DNA from: Candidatus Parcubacteria bacterium
GTDB lineage: Bacteria; Patescibacteriota; Minisyncoccia; Minisyncoccales; JAGMDC01
Length of the DNA: 39,804 nucleotides
Direction of reading: 5' to 3'
Assembly: GCA_023128895.1 (NCBI GenBank)
Contig: JAGMDC010000010.1
Location: 1-39,804, forward strand
Position numbers and translations under genes: made by a program. This document shows positions 1 through 9,852 of this stretch, in pieces; position 1 is the first letter of the stretch, and every line of letters begins with the position of its first letter. Under the pieces are notes generated by a model. That model saw nothing but the letters and a program-made list of their open reading frames with translations, searched no databases and was not told where the DNA came from.

Positions 1-84
1 AGAGCGAGGGAGAAATACAAAAGTTCATTTTTGTATTCCAACCGAGCGAACAATTATGCGGCGAAGCCGCAATCATAAAATATA
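1..84 (+). repeat. Composite interspersed repeat, copy 1 (may extend left of the window)
   Basis: AGAGCGAGGGAGAAATACAAAAGTTCATTTTTGTATTCCAACCGAGCGAACAATTATGCGGCGAAGCCGCAATCAT. Confidence 0.85.
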
Positions 85-1140
85 ATGAATAATCAAAATT
101 TTTTAGATATTTCGTGGGCAACAATATTAAAGATGGCGGTGGCCGGCGTTGGTCTTTATTCTTTGTATTTGTTAAGGGATTTTTTGATTTTGTTCGCTTT
201 TGCGTTTGTTATCGCTATTTTGTTTGAGCCGGCAGTTGAGTGGCTGATGAGGAGAAAACTGCCCCGTTTTTTATCTGTTGTGTTTATTTATGTTATAATG
301 TTCAGCCTTTTAAGCGTCGCGCTTTATCAGACTTTGCCTTATTTTATTTCAGAAATTCAATACTTTTCTGAATTTTTTCCGCAGTATTTTCCTGAGTATT
401 TTGGAAAAATTTCGCCCTTACTTGAAAAAATGGGATTTGAAGCGTTCGCGAATTTAGAAACATTTTTAGCCACCTTCCAGGGAATTTTGAAAACAATGAC
501 AGAGAATATTTTCAGCGCTGTGTTTGTGCTCTTTGGCGGGATTTTTAGCGCTTTGTTCACTATCACTATTGCTATTTTTATATCATTGGAAAGAAAAGAA
601 GTTGAAAAAGGATTGTTGCTTTTGTTCCCTAAAAAATACGAGGATTATTTATTGAGTGCGTGGAGGAAGTCGCAGAAGAAGATAACGGGCTGGTTTTTTA
701 TTAGAATTATCGGCTGCGTTTTCGTGGGATTGAGTTCGTATTTAGCTTTTTCGCTTTTGGACGTTGAATATCCTGCTTCTTTGGCTTTAATAGCAGGCAT
801 ATTTGATTTTGTGCCTTTTATAGGGCCGTTTTTTGCGGCAATAATCGCTTTTATGCTTGTTTCTATGGATAGTTTCTTAAAAGCGGTTTTTATGCTCATT
901 GCTTTTGGATTGATACAAGGAATTGAAAACGGACTTCTTCTGCCAATTCTTTCCAAAAGGATTATCCAGGTTTCGCCGCTTGTTGTTTTGTTTGCTTTGT
1001 TTGTTGGCGGGAAATTCTGGGGCGTGATGGGCGCGATTTTGATTGTGCCGTTAGCCGCGATTTTGCTTGATTTCATAAAAGATTTTTTGGAAAAACGAAA
1101 GGAAGAAGAAGCAGAGATTGAAGAAATTCCGCGCGTGTAA
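85..1140 (+). CDS. AI-2E family transporter (PerM/YdiK-like membrane protein)
   Basis: 351 aa, multiple TM segments, C-terminal 'GGKFWGVMGAILIVPLAAILLDFIKDF' typical of the AI-2E/PerM family. Confidence 0.85.
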   Translation: MNNQNFLDISWATILKMAVAGVGLYSLYLLRDFLILFAFAFVIAILFEPAVEWLMRRKLPRFLSVVFIYVIMFSLLSVALYQTLPYFISEIQYFSEFFPQYFPEYFGKISPLLEKMGFEAFANLETFLATFQGILKTMTENIFSAVFVLFGGIFSALFTITIAIFISLERKEVEKGLLLLFPKKYEDYLLSAWRKSQKKITGWFFIRIIGCVFVGLSSYLAFSLLDVEYPASLALIAGIFDFVPFIGPFFAAIIAFMLVSMDSFLKAVFMLIAFGLIQGIENGLLLPILSKRIIQVSPLVVLFALFVGGKFWGVMGAILIVPLAAILLDFIKDFLEKRKEEEAEIEEIPRV

Positions 1141-1362
1141 TTGTGTTTTAGAGTAAAAAAAAAGAGCAGAGCGCCTTTTTTATCTAAATACGAACGCTGT
1201 CTCTGCACACCTTATTTTTTTTCTTTTTTGTTTTTCTTTTGTTCTCTTCAATCTTTCTTTTTTTTTGTTCCTAATCCTCTCGCAGAAGTTTTTATGTGGC
1301 ATTTTCGCCTCCTATTATTGCTATTGAGTGCTATTATATTAAAGGTAGCACAATGAAATTTT

Positions 1363-2799
1363 ATGTCAACAAAAAAGAAAAAATTTTATATCACGACACC
1401 TATTTATTATGTAAACGACCAACCGCACATTGGGCATTCTTATACTACTATCGCGGCTGATGTCTTAGCCCGCTATCGCCGTATTCAAAAAGATAAAGTA
1501 TTTTTTTCAGTCGGAGTTGATGAACACGGCGCTAAAATTGAAGAGGCGGCAGAAAAGAAAGGTAAAACGCCGAAACAATTATGCGACGAAAATTCAAAAA
1601 TCTTTGAAAAAATATGGCAGGATTTGAATATCTCTTATGATAATTTTATAAGAACCACTGATCCTTATCATAAAAAAATAGTCCAGAAAGTTTTGAAAAT
1701 TCTGTATAATCAGGGAATTATTTATAAAGGAATTTATGAAGGGCTTTATTGCGTGGGATGCGAGCAATACAAAACTAAAAGCGATTTGGTAAATGGCAAA
1801 TGCCCGGAGCATCAAACCAAGCCAATGGTTGTTAAAGAGGAAAATTATATTTTTAAACTTTCTCAATTTGAAAATATCTTAAGAGAAAAGATAGAAAAAG
1901 ATGAATTTGAGATAAGACCTAAGGAAAGAAAAAAAGAAGTTTTACAATTTTTAAAAAATGGGCTTCAAGATATTTCTATTTCTCGCCAAAGAGTAAAATG
2001 GGGGGTTGTTTTGCCTTTTGATAAAGCGCATACAGCTTATGTCTGGGTGGACGCATTTCTGAATTATCTCACTGTGATTGGCTGGGATGGGAACGCTAAA
2101 AAATTTCCTAAATTTTGGCCGCCAGATTTACAATTAATGTCAAAAGATATTTTAAGGGTTCACGCAACTATTTGGCCCGCTTTGCTTTTGGCTTTAAATA
2201 TACCATTGCCTAAAAAATTATTTGTTCACGGTTATTTCACGATTGATACACAAAAAATGAGCAAAACAATTGGCAATGTTATTTGGCCAAACGAAATGAT
2301 AGAAAAGTTTGGTGTGGATGGAACTCGCTATTTACTGCTTTCTGCCTGCCCTTTTGGCAGAGACGGAGATATTTCTCGGGAAAAATTATTAGAAAAATAT
2401 AACGCGGATTTGGCAAAAGGGCTGGGAAACTTAACGGCAAGAGTAATAACTCTTACTGCGAAAAACCCGCCAGCCCGCAGTAGATACAGCGTTTCTGGCG
2501 GGAAAGTAAATAAGGAAATTAAAAAAATTCAGAAGAACTATAAACAAGCAATGGATGAATTTAAGTTAAATTCCGCGTTGGAGGAAATTTGGAAACTAAT
2601 TGGGTTTTGCGATAGATATATTGAAAAAGAAAAGCCCTGGGAGCAAAAAGATAATCAATTATCAGTGATAAACGATTTGTTAATTGCCTTGTCTAATATC
2701 GCGGAGATGCTTGAACCGTTTTTGCCGGAAACCTCGGAAAAAATTTTGAAACAGATAAAATCAAAATCTAAAGGCAAACCGTTGTTCCCACGTATTTAA
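1363..2799 (+). CDS. metG: Methionyl-tRNA synthetase
   Basis: 'FYITTPIYYVNDQPHIGHSYTTIAADVLARY' and 'KMSKTIGNVI' (KMSKS-like) motifs. Confidence 0.95.
   Translation: MSTKKKKFYITTPIYYVNDQPHIGHSYTTIAADVLARYRRIQKDKVFFSVGVDEHGAKIEEAAEKKGKTPKQLCDENSKIFEKIWQDLNISYDNFIRTTDPYHKKIVQKVLKILYNQGIIYKGIYEGLYCVGCEQYKTKSDLVNGKCPEHQTKPMVVKEENYIFKLSQFENILREKIEKDEFEIRPKERKKEVLQFLKNGLQDISISRQRVKWGVVLPFDKAHTAYVWVDAFLNYLTVIGWDGNAKKFPKFWPPDLQLMSKDILRVHATIWPALLLALNIPLPKKLFVHGYFTIDTQKMSKTIGNVIWPNEMIEKFGVDGTRYLLLSACPFGRDGDISREKLLEKYNADLAKGLGNLTARVITLTAKNPPARSRYSVSGGKVNKEIKKIQKNYKQAMDEFKLNSALEEIWKLIGFCDRYIEKEKPWEQKDNQLSVINDLLIALSNIAEMLEPFLPETSEKILKQIKSKSKGKPLFPRI
2466..2502. repeat. In-frame palindromic insert in metG
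   Basis: CCCGCCAG...CTGGCGGG (8-bp ends), encodes 'PPARSRYSVSGG'. Confidence 0.75.
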
Positions 2800-2851
2800 G
2801 TTGAGCGAGGCAACGAAGTTCATTCGCTCACCTTTATATTCACCTTTATAT

Positions 2852-3715
2852 ATGTTATTTGACACACACGCACATCTTAATTTTCCGGAGTTTGAAAAAG
2901 ATTTTGAGAAAGTGATTGACAGATGCCAAGAGAATAATGTTTGGCTCATAAATGTAGGGGTGGACTATGAGACCTCAAAAATAGCGGTTGAAATTGCTGA
3001 AAATTATGACAAAGGGGTTTTTGCGGCAATTGGACAGCATCCTTCTGAAGCAAATGAGAATTTGGATTTTAAGAAATATAAAAATCTTGCTGAAAGTTCT
3101 GAAAAAGTTGTTGCCATAGGCGAAATAGGATTGGATTACAAATACAAGCCAAAACACGAAAAGGAATTTGAGGTTTTTAAACAAAAGCAAAAAGAATTGG
3201 TTTTAGAACAAATAAAATTGGCGCAGGAATTGGGCTTGCCTGTCATTTTTCACTGCCGAATGGCGCATAAAGATCTGACAAATATTCTTGAGTTACAAGT
3301 TACAGGTTACAAGTTACAGGCCGTAATTCATAGTTTTACCGGGACATTGGAGGAAGCAGAGAAATATTTGGCTCTTGGGTTTTATTTAGGGTTTAATGGA
3401 ATTATTTTTAGGGAAATTAAGGGAATATTATTTGAGGAAATTATCAAGAAAACTCCAATAAACAGGATTTTAGTTGAAACTGATTGTCCGTTTTTAACCC
3501 CGCCCGCAACGCTTCGCCCGCCAGCAACGCTTCGCGTAGCGATGCGGGCTGGCGTAGCGATGCGGGCGGGCCCGCCGCAGGAAAATAATAAAAGGAACGA
3601 ACCAATGTTTGTGAGGCATATTGTTCAAAAAATTGCGGAAATTAAGGGTTTATCGTTTGATGAAACAGCGGAAAATACTTTTGAAAACGCGCGAAAATTG
3701 TTTAGAATTTTTTGA
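2852..3715 (+). CDS. tatD: TatD family metal-dependent hydrolase/DNase (ORF opens at 2801; ATG at 2852 is the likely start)
   Basis: 'FDTHAHLNF', 'IGEIGLDYKY', 'VIFHCRMAHKDL', 'VIHSFTGT', 'LVETDCPFLTP', 'KRNEPMFVRHIVQKIAE'. Confidence 0.9.
   Translation: MLFDTHAHLNFPEFEKDFEKVIDRCQENNVWLINVGVDYETSKIAVEIAENYDKGVFAAIGQHPSEANENLDFKKYKNLAESSEKVVAIGEIGLDYKYKPKHEKEFEVFKQKQKELVLEQIKLAQELGLPVIFHCRMAHKDLTNILELQVTGYKLQAVIHSFTGTLEEAEKYLALGFYLGFNGIIFREIKGILFEEIIKKTPINRILVETDCPFLTPPATLRPPATLRVAMRAGVAMRAGPPQENNKRNEPMFVRHIVQKIAEIKGLSFDETAENTFENARKLFRIF
3291..3320 (+). repeat. Heptamer tandem repeat inside tatD
   Basis: AGTTACA AGTTACA GGTTACA AGTTACA GG, read as LQVTGYKLQ. Confidence 0.9.
3498..3570. repeat. 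Long imperfect inverted repeat inside tatD, in frame
   Basis: Two 34-nt arms, 28/34 complementary, encodes 'PPATLRPPATLRVAMRAGVAMRAG'. Confidence 0.9.
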
Positions 3716-3740
3716 CAATCAAAAATTTTTTTGTTATATT
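3712..3740 (+). promoter_or_regulatory. Sigma70-type promoter upstream of rny
   Basis: TTGACA (3712-3717), 17-nt spacer, TATATT (3735-3740). Confidence 0.6.
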
Positions 3741-3837
3741 AAAACCGTAAATGAATCGGATTTTGGTATAATTTAATGTCAATTATTATGAACACTATAT
3801 AACAATTACATTATGAGCAACCAATTATCTGCGAATT

Positions 3838-5394
3838 ATGAATATTTTATCTGTTTTAATAGAGAATATTTCTCTAACGGGTTTTTTTGTCAGCATATTG
3901 TGCCTGTGTTTAGGTTCTGTTTTAGGATATTTTGCAAGGCAGTCCATTGCCAAAAAGCAAGTAGGCACATTAGAGCAAAAAATTCAGAAAAGGATTTCTG
4001 AAGCGCAGGAGGAAGCGAAAACCATAACTGACGAGGCAAAAGAAAAAGCGTGTACTATATTAGAATCAGCGAAAAAAGAGGAGAACAAAAGAAGGCAGGA
4101 AATGTCTAAGACAGAAAATGTTTTATTAAAAAGAGAAAACATTTTAGACAAGAAAATTTCGCAGTTGGAGGAGAAACAACAGGAATTTCGCGCGAAAGTG
4201 GACCAGTTAAGAAAGATTAAAGAATCATTGGGAGAATTAAAAGAGCAAGCGCTGGAAAAATTAGAGAAATCAGCGCAAATGCCGAAAAAAGAAGCGAGAC
4301 AGGAATTATTAAAAGAAGTGGAGAGAGAATCAGAAAAGGAAATTTTGGAAAAAATGAGAAAACTTGAAGAGCATGGCAGGGAAAAGTATGACAAAAGAGC
4401 AAAAGAAATATTAGGATTAGTTATTCAAAAATGCGCTATATCGCAGGCACAGGAGATTACTGCTACTTCTGTTTCCTTGCCAAGCGAGGAAATAAAAGGC
4501 AGGATAATCGGGAAAGAAGGCAGGAATATAAGGGCGTTTGAAGAAGCGACAGGCGTTGAGGTAATTGTGGATGACACGCCGTCCGCTGTTACTATTTCCG
4601 CTTTTGATCCTGTTCGTCGGCAGATTGCCAAAAAAGCGCTGGAAGCGCTGATACAAGACGGAAGAATACAGCCGGCGAGAATTGAAGAAATAGTCGCTAA
4701 AACAGAAGAAAAAATTTCTTTACAGATGAAAGAGGCCGGGGAGAAAGCTGTTTTTGAAACTGGAGTTATCGGGCTTAATCCAAAACTCGTTCAATTATTA
4801 GGACGATTATGGTTTAGAACAAGTTACGGGCAAAATGTTTTACTTCATTCTATTGAGGTTTCGTTTTTGGCCGGCGCAATAGCCGCGGAAATCGGAGCAA
4901 ACGCGAGAATCGCGCAGAGAGCAGGACTTTTGCACGACATTGGAAAAGCTCTGGACTGGCGCGTGCAGGGTTCCCATACTGATATAGGCATAAAAATTTT
5001 AGAAAAATTTGGAGAAGATAAAGCGATAATTGATGCTATCAAATCCCATCATGAAGAATATCCTTATGAAAGTTTAGAAGCGGTTATAGTCCAGACAGCC
5101 GACGCGATTTCAGGAGCAAGACCAGGGGCGAGAAAAGACACTTTGGAAAATTATCTTAAACGATTAGAGGATTTGGAAGTGATTGCAACTGGTTTCGCTG
5201 GTGTGGAAAAGGCATGGGCTTTGCAAGCAGGCAGAGAATTAAGGGTGTTTGTCAAGCCGGAAGAAATTAGCGATCTTGAATCTAAAAAATTAGCTAAAGA
5301 AATTGCGGAAAGGGTGCAGGAAGAGTTAAAATATCCCGGGGAAATCAAAGTTACAGTAATTAGAGAAACAAGAATAATTGAGTTTGCTAAATGA
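3838..5394 (+). CDS. rny: Ribonuclease Y
   Basis: N-terminal TM, long coiled coil, KH motif 'GRIIGKEGRNIRAFEEATGVEVIVDDTP', HD domain 'LLHDIGKALD'. Confidence 0.95.
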   Translation: MNILSVLIENISLTGFFVSILCLCLGSVLGYFARQSIAKKQVGTLEQKIQKRISEAQEEAKTITDEAKEKACTILESAKKEENKRRQEMSKTENVLLKRENILDKKISQLEEKQQEFRAKVDQLRKIKESLGELKEQALEKLEKSAQMPKKEARQELLKEVERESEKEILEKMRKLEEHGREKYDKRAKEILGLVIQKCAISQAQEITATSVSLPSEEIKGRIIGKEGRNIRAFEEATGVEVIVDDTPSAVTISAFDPVRRQIAKKALEALIQDGRIQPARIEEIVAKTEEKISLQMKEAGEKAVFETGVIGLNPKLVQLLGRLWFRTSYGQNVLLHSIEVSFLAGAIAAEIGANARIAQRAGLLHDIGKALDWRVQGSHTDIGIKILEKFGEDKAIIDAIKSHHEEYPYESLEAVIVQTADAISGARPGARKDTLENYLKRLEDLEVIATGFAGVEKAWALQAGRELRVFVKPEEISDLESKKLAKEIAERVQEELKYPGEIKVTVIRETRIIEFAK

Positions 5395-5464
5395 ATACCA
5401 GACTTCTGGTATACATTTTCTACATTCGCTCGGAAGTCCATGCGAGCAAGCTCGCTGGACTTCC
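5395..5464. repeat. Two intergenic hairpins downstream of rny
   Basis: ATACCAGACTTCTGGTAT (5395-5412) and GGAAGTCCA-T-GCGAG-CAAG-CTCGC-TGGACTTCC (5432-5464). Confidence 0.75.
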
Positions 5465-5522
5465 CTCGCTCACTTGAAAATAACTAAAAGGTCGGAGAAT
5501 TAAAAATTAAATAAAAAAAATT

Positions 5523-6596
5523 ATGGCAAAAAATAGAGAAAATATAGGAAAGGATTATGTAGAATCTCTACAAGAACAAGAAAAAGAAAGGGATGAGATG
5601 ATGGAAGGAGCACAGCAAAAAGATTTAGAGGAAAAAGAAGCGGAGAAAGCAAAGGAAGAATCATATAAAGAAACATATAAAGAAACATTAGACGACGCGG
5701 AAAAAATAGAGACAAAAAAAGCCGATGAAGAAATGAAGCAAGCGCAGAAAGAACAGATGAAAAAGGATTATTTGGAAGAATATGGATTTGGAGAAAAACC
5801 GGAAAAAGAGGGAGAAGAAGATGAAGTAGAAACTGCAAAAGCGGAAGCAGAAGAAGAGGATGCCGGAGAAAAAGAGGAAGCGGAAGAGGATCTGAGCAAA
5901 GCTCAGGAAAAAATTAAAAAGGAGCAGTTGGAAAAAAAGTTGGCTGAGGAGTTAGATGAGCCATTAAATAAATTGGTTCAGGTACAAAAGAAAATTAAGG
6001 AATGCGAGGAGCATATCAAAAATCCCGAAGCAATGATTTTTAAGGGTGCAGAAATAAGAAAATACGAACAAGAAAAAGAGGCGTTGATGCCTGACGAAGG
6101 AATCATTAAAAAAGAAATTGAGGAACTTGCTGGAACATATGAAGGAGAAGGTTTTTTATCAGAAGAGGAGGTTGAAGATATAGTGGAAGAAAAACTTGTG
6201 GAAAAAAGAGGAGAATCTGGCGAAACAATTGAAGAAGGAGCAAGCGAAGAAGAAATAGCAGAAGCGGAGAAAACCGCAGAGAAAAGAGAAAAGTTGTTGA
6301 AAGAGTTGGAAGAGATGGAGCAAGAAGTTGATACTGAAACAGGAGAATTACCGGAAAGCAAGAAAGAAGCGTTTAAAAAACTTTTGAAAAATCCTTTATT
6401 CTATAAAGTTGTTATTGGTGGAGCGTTGGTTGGTGCTTCAGTAGTTTGCCCTGCGTTTGGAGTTGGTTATGGTGCGATAGGAATAATGAGTGCTAAAACA
6501 GCAGGTATTACTTGGAGTATCGCAGGAGCATCTATTGCGGCAGCGACTGGATTCAAATTAGCGAATTTGCTAAAAAAATGGAGGAATAAAAAATAA
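5523..6596 (+). CDS. Hypothetical Glu/Lys-rich coiled-coil protein with a C-terminal Gly/Ala-rich hydrophobic segment
   Basis: 357 aa open frame; highly charged, C-terminal 'VVIGGALVGASVVCPAFGVGYGAIGIMSAKTAGITWSIAGASIAAATGF'. Confidence 0.75.
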   Translation: MAKNRENIGKDYVESLQEQEKERDEMMEGAQQKDLEEKEAEKAKEESYKETYKETLDDAEKIETKKADEEMKQAQKEQMKKDYLEEYGFGEKPEKEGEEDEVETAKAEAEEEDAGEKEEAEEDLSKAQEKIKKEQLEKKLAEELDEPLNKLVQVQKKIKECEEHIKNPEAMIFKGAEIRKYEQEKEALMPDEGIIKKEIEELAGTYEGEGFLSEEEVEDIVEEKLVEKRGESGETIEEGASEEEIAEAEKTAEKREKLLKELEEMEQEVDTETGELPESKKEAFKKLLKNPLFYKVVIGGALVGASVVCPAFGVGYGAIGIMSAKTAGITWSIAGASIAAATGFKLANLLKKWRNKK

Positions 6597-6597
6597 T

Positions 6598-6909
6598 ATG
6601 GTTACAACTAATCAACAAACAATTCAATTTAGAGATTTGTTTAAAGAGCTTGGAATGGAAAGTTTGCCAATAGAGAAACAAGCGGGGATAATAGAAAAAG
6701 TGAGCAGAATAGTATATAAAAAAATCCTTTTGCGCATTATGGATAAATTGTCTGATGAAGACGCCATTGAAATAGACGCGCTTTTAGAGAAAAAGGATTA
6801 TGAAAAAGTTGATGAGTATATTAGAGATAAAACCCCTGATTTTATAACAATCCTAAAAGAAGAAATAGAGAAAGTTAGAACAGAGGTCATAGGAAGAATG
6901 AGAGTATAA
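6598..6909 (+). CDS. Small conserved protein, DUF5663-like
   Basis: 103 aa directly after the previous CDS; 'RIMDKLSDEDAIEIDALLEKKDYEKVDEYIRDKTPDF' pattern recalled from this family. Confidence 0.6.
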   Translation: MVTTNQQTIQFRDLFKELGMESLPIEKQAGIIEKVSRIVYKKILLRIMDKLSDEDAIEIDALLEKKDYEKVDEYIRDKTPDFITILKEEIEKVRTEVIGRMRV

Positions 6910-6961
6910 GCAGCGTTGCGTTGCGTTGCGACGATAATATTTATCACTAATTGTTTTTATA

Positions 6962-8062
6962 ATGGCTGATTTTATTTTTGTTTTAATAATTGTTTTAGCG
7001 TTGGGCGTTGGCGTGGCGTTTTCGATTTTTTTTATCAGAAGGGAGTTGAAAGCAATGAAAGAAAAAAAAGAGGAAAATCCTATTTTAAGTTTGTTCCAGC
7101 AGGAATTAAAAGAGATTCGTTCGGAAATAAAAGAGACGCGCGAAACGAGCAGGCAGTCATTGGAAAAACAATTGCAGGAAAGCGGTAAAATCGTGAGAGA
7201 TGTTACTCATCATATTAGAGATATTACTTCGCAATTGGAAAAAATCCACAGCGACCACGAACATGTTAAGGATGTAAAAAGCCAGTTAGGAAAATTAACA
7301 GATATTTTAGCCAATCCTAAACAAAGAGGCATATTAGGCGAGTATTTTCTTGAGACATTGCTGAAAAATGTTTTTCAGCCAAACCAATATAAATTACAGT
7401 ATCAATTTAAGGATAAAGAGATTGTTGACGCTGTGATTTTTATTCAGGATAAAATCATTCCTATTGATTCCAAATTTTCGCTGGAAAACTACAATAGGAT
7501 TTTAGAAGAAAAAGACAAGATTCAAAGGGAAAAATTGGAAAAATTATTTAAGATGGATTTAAAGAAAAGAATTGACGAGACCTCAAAATATATCAGACCA
7601 CAGGAAAAGACAATGGATTTTGCTTTTATGTTTATTCCGTCTGAAGGAATCTATTATGACTTGCTAATTAATCAAATTGGTGCTATAAAGATGAATACTC
7701 GCGATTTGATTGAATACGCTATGAAAGAAAAGCATGTTATTATTGTATCTCCGACATCCTTTTACGCTTATTTACAAACGGTTTTGCAGGGTCTAAGGGC
7801 TTTGCGAATAGAAGAATCAGCAAAAGCGATTAGAAAACAAGTGGAAAATTTACAAAGGCATTTATTAAATTACGACACATTTATGGAGAAATTGGGGAAT
7901 AATCTTGGCACAACTGTAAATAGTTATAATCAGGCCTATAAGGAATTTGGCAAAATAGACAAAGATGTGGTAAAAATCACGGCGAAGCCCCAACACAAGG
8001 GCTCTGGTGTGGGGGATAACGAGAAAACAATTGAGCCGTTACAAATAGAAAAACCAGAATGA
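6962..8062 (+). CDS. rmuC: RmuC family DNA recombination protein
   Basis: N-terminal TM and coiled coil, 'GILGEYFLETLL', 'PIDSKFSLENYNRI', 'FMFIPSEGIYYDLL'. Confidence 0.9.
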   Translation: MADFIFVLIIVLALGVGVAFSIFFIRRELKAMKEKKEENPILSLFQQELKEIRSEIKETRETSRQSLEKQLQESGKIVRDVTHHIRDITSQLEKIHSDHEHVKDVKSQLGKLTDILANPKQRGILGEYFLETLLKNVFQPNQYKLQYQFKDKEIVDAVIFIQDKIIPIDSKFSLENYNRILEEKDKIQREKLEKLFKMDLKKRIDETSKYIRPQEKTMDFAFMFIPSEGIYYDLLINQIGAIKMNTRDLIEYAMKEKHVIIVSPTSFYAYLQTVLQGLRALRIEESAKAIRKQVENLQRHLLNYDTFMEKLGNNLGTTVNSYNQAYKEFGKIDKDVVKITAKPQHKGSGVGDNEKTIEPLQIEKPE

Positions 8063-8066
8063 AATT

Positions 8067-8378
8067 ATGTTGGCAGTAATTAAGACGGGGGGAAAACAGT
8101 ATTTTGTTTCTCCCGGCAACAAAATTAAAATAGAGAAAATCAATGGAGATGTTGAAAAGGAAATAGAATTTTCAGAGGTTTTGCTATTAGAAAAAGATAA
8201 GGATGTGAATATAGGCGAACCATTAGTAAAAGACGCAAAAGTGTTTGGAAAAATTTTAATGCAAGATAAGGCGAAAAAAATAATTATTTTTAAATACAAG
8301 CCCAAAAAACGGTATAAAAAGAAAACAGGACATCGCCAGGAATTTACAGAAGTAGAAATAACAAAAATCAGTGGCTAA
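8067..8378 (+). CDS. rplU: 50S ribosomal protein bL21
   Basis: 'MLAVIKTGGKQYFVSPGNKIKIEKI', 'KPKKRYKKKTGHRQEFTEVEI'. Confidence 0.95.
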   Translation: MLAVIKTGGKQYFVSPGNKIKIEKINGDVEKEIEFSEVLLLEKDKDVNIGEPLVKDAKVFGKILMQDKAKKIIIFKYKPKKRYKKKTGHRQEFTEVEITKISG

Positions 8379-8392
8379 ACCACTGATTTTTT
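8363..8392. terminator. Bidirectional terminator between convergent rplU and dnaB
   Basis: AAAATCAGTGG-CTAAA-CCACTGATTTTTT; T-run on + and A-run at the 5' side for the - strand. Confidence 0.8.
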
Positions 8393-9791
8393 AATTTTCG
8401 CTCTCGTCCTCTTCTCCTCCGCTGTATTCTTCTTTTTGTAGGTTTCTGAAACTTGCTTTTTGCTCGTCAAAATAAAGTTCTATTTTGCCAATAGGCCCGT
8501 TTCTGTGCTTGGCAATGATAATGTCGGCAATCCCTTTTCTGTCAGTGTCAGGACGATATCTGTCCTCGCGGTATATAAAAAGAACGACATCGCTATCCTG
8601 CTCCAGCGCCCCAGACTCTCTGAGGTCTGCCAGGCGGGGAATTTGTGGGATGCGCTGTTCTACTGCTCTGGATAACTGTGAAAGCGCTAAAACAGGGATG
8701 TTTAATTCTTTAGCCAGGCCTTTCAACGCCCGGGAGATTTCTGTTATTTGCTGGACAGGGCTTGCAGCTGGATTTCTTGGTTCCATCAATTGCAGATAAT
8801 CAATAATAAGAAGGCCCAACCCTTTTTCCGCTTGCAAACGCCGCGCCATTGATCTCATCTGAAGGATATTGGAAGTGGCAGAATCATTAATAAAAATAGG
8901 CGCTTCAGACAAAGACCCTAACGCGCGTTGGATTTTGGTAAAATCATTGTTTTCGCCTTCAGAACTTAACCTGCCTGTTCTCAAGCGCCATAAATCAATG
9001 CCCGCTTCTGACGCAATCCATCTGTCAACCAACTGGTCTTTTGACATTTCTAAACTGAATATGCCCACTGGTATTTTGCTGTTTGCGGCCGTGTGTTTCG
9101 CGATATCCATTGCCAAACTGGTTTTGCCTATGGAAGGCCGTGCGGCTAAAATAATAAGGTCTGATTTTTGGAACCCTGATAATTTATTGTCTAAATCAAC
9201 AAAGCCAGTGGGAGTGCCTCTGATTCCTCCTTTGTTTTTTGATAATTTATCCAGCCGTTCAAATGCTTCTTCCAGAGTGACTTTCACCGGCACAAAATTT
9301 TGAGTATGCGATGTCTGCGCGATGCTGAAAATTTTTTCTTCCGCTTTGTCTAAAATAATATCTATATCTTCGCTTTCGTTATATCCAAGAGATCCAATAT
9401 CATAAGAACTGCTTATTAAATCGCGCAAAATTCTTTTTCTCTGGATTATTTTAGCGTAGTTTAGGACATGAAGCGCGTTTGGCACGGAATTGATAAGTTC
9501 CGTGAGATAACTGTTTCCGCCTATTTTTTCCATTTGTTCTTTTTCTTTTAATCGCGTGGAAACAGAAAGCAGGTCAACTGGCTCTCCTTTTTCAAAAAGG
9601 TCCCGCATTGCTTCATAAATCTGTTGATGAATTTTTTGATAAAAATCCCTTGGTTCCAGAAAATCCACTACTTTGACAATAGCGTTTTTGTCCATCATTA
9701 AAGAACCCAGCGCGGATTTTTCCGCTTCTATATTCTGTGGAGGAAGTTTGTCAGGCAGTTCTTTATTTTGTGTGAAGTTTTCCTGCGCCAT
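8391..9791 (-). CDS. dnaB: Replicative DNA helicase DnaB
   Basis: 'LPPQNIEAEKSALGSLMMD', Walker A 'AARPSIGKTSLAMDIA', 'GLLIIDYLQLM', 'LADLRESGALEQDSDVVLFIYREDRY'. Confidence 0.95.
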   Translation of the reverse strand: MAQENFTQNKELPDKLPPQNIEAEKSALGSLMMDKNAIVKVVDFLEPRDFYQKIHQQIYEAMRDLFEKGEPVDLLSVSTRLKEKEQMEKIGGNSYLTELINSVPNALHVLNYAKIIQRKRILRDLISSSYDIGSLGYNESEDIDIILDKAEEKIFSIAQTSHTQNFVPVKVTLEEAFERLDKLSKNKGGIRGTPTGFVDLDNKLSGFQKSDLIILAARPSIGKTSLAMDIAKHTAANSKIPVGIFSLEMSKDQLVDRWIASEAGIDLWRLRTGRLSSEGENNDFTKIQRALGSLSEAPIFINDSATSNILQMRSMARRLQAEKGLGLLIIDYLQLMEPRNPAASPVQQITEISRALKGLAKELNIPVLALSQLSRAVEQRIPQIPRLADLRESGALEQDSDVVLFIYREDRYRPDTDRKGIADIIIAKHRNGPIGKIELYFDEQKASFRNLQKEEYSGGEEDESEN

Positions 9792-9852
9792 AGTTTTATA
9801 ATTTTGTCTTGCACTCTCATAATAGCCAATCTGCCAAGTTTGTCAAAAATAT

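Noticed and set aside
1141-1356. 71-aa ORF between the AI-2E transporter and metG
   Set aside because: Phe/Leu low-complexity translation of a poly-T tract; better explained as intergenic leader sequence.
6911-6932. GCGTT x3 pentamer repeat upstream of rmuC
   Set aside because: Only three units; too short to separate from chance without statistics.
8067-8400. rplU without the usual adjacent rpmA
   Set aside because: Gene may simply be elsewhere in the genome; cannot be judged from this window.
8391-9791. Intein in DnaB
   Set aside because: Protein is normal length (466 aa) with contiguous helicase motifs.
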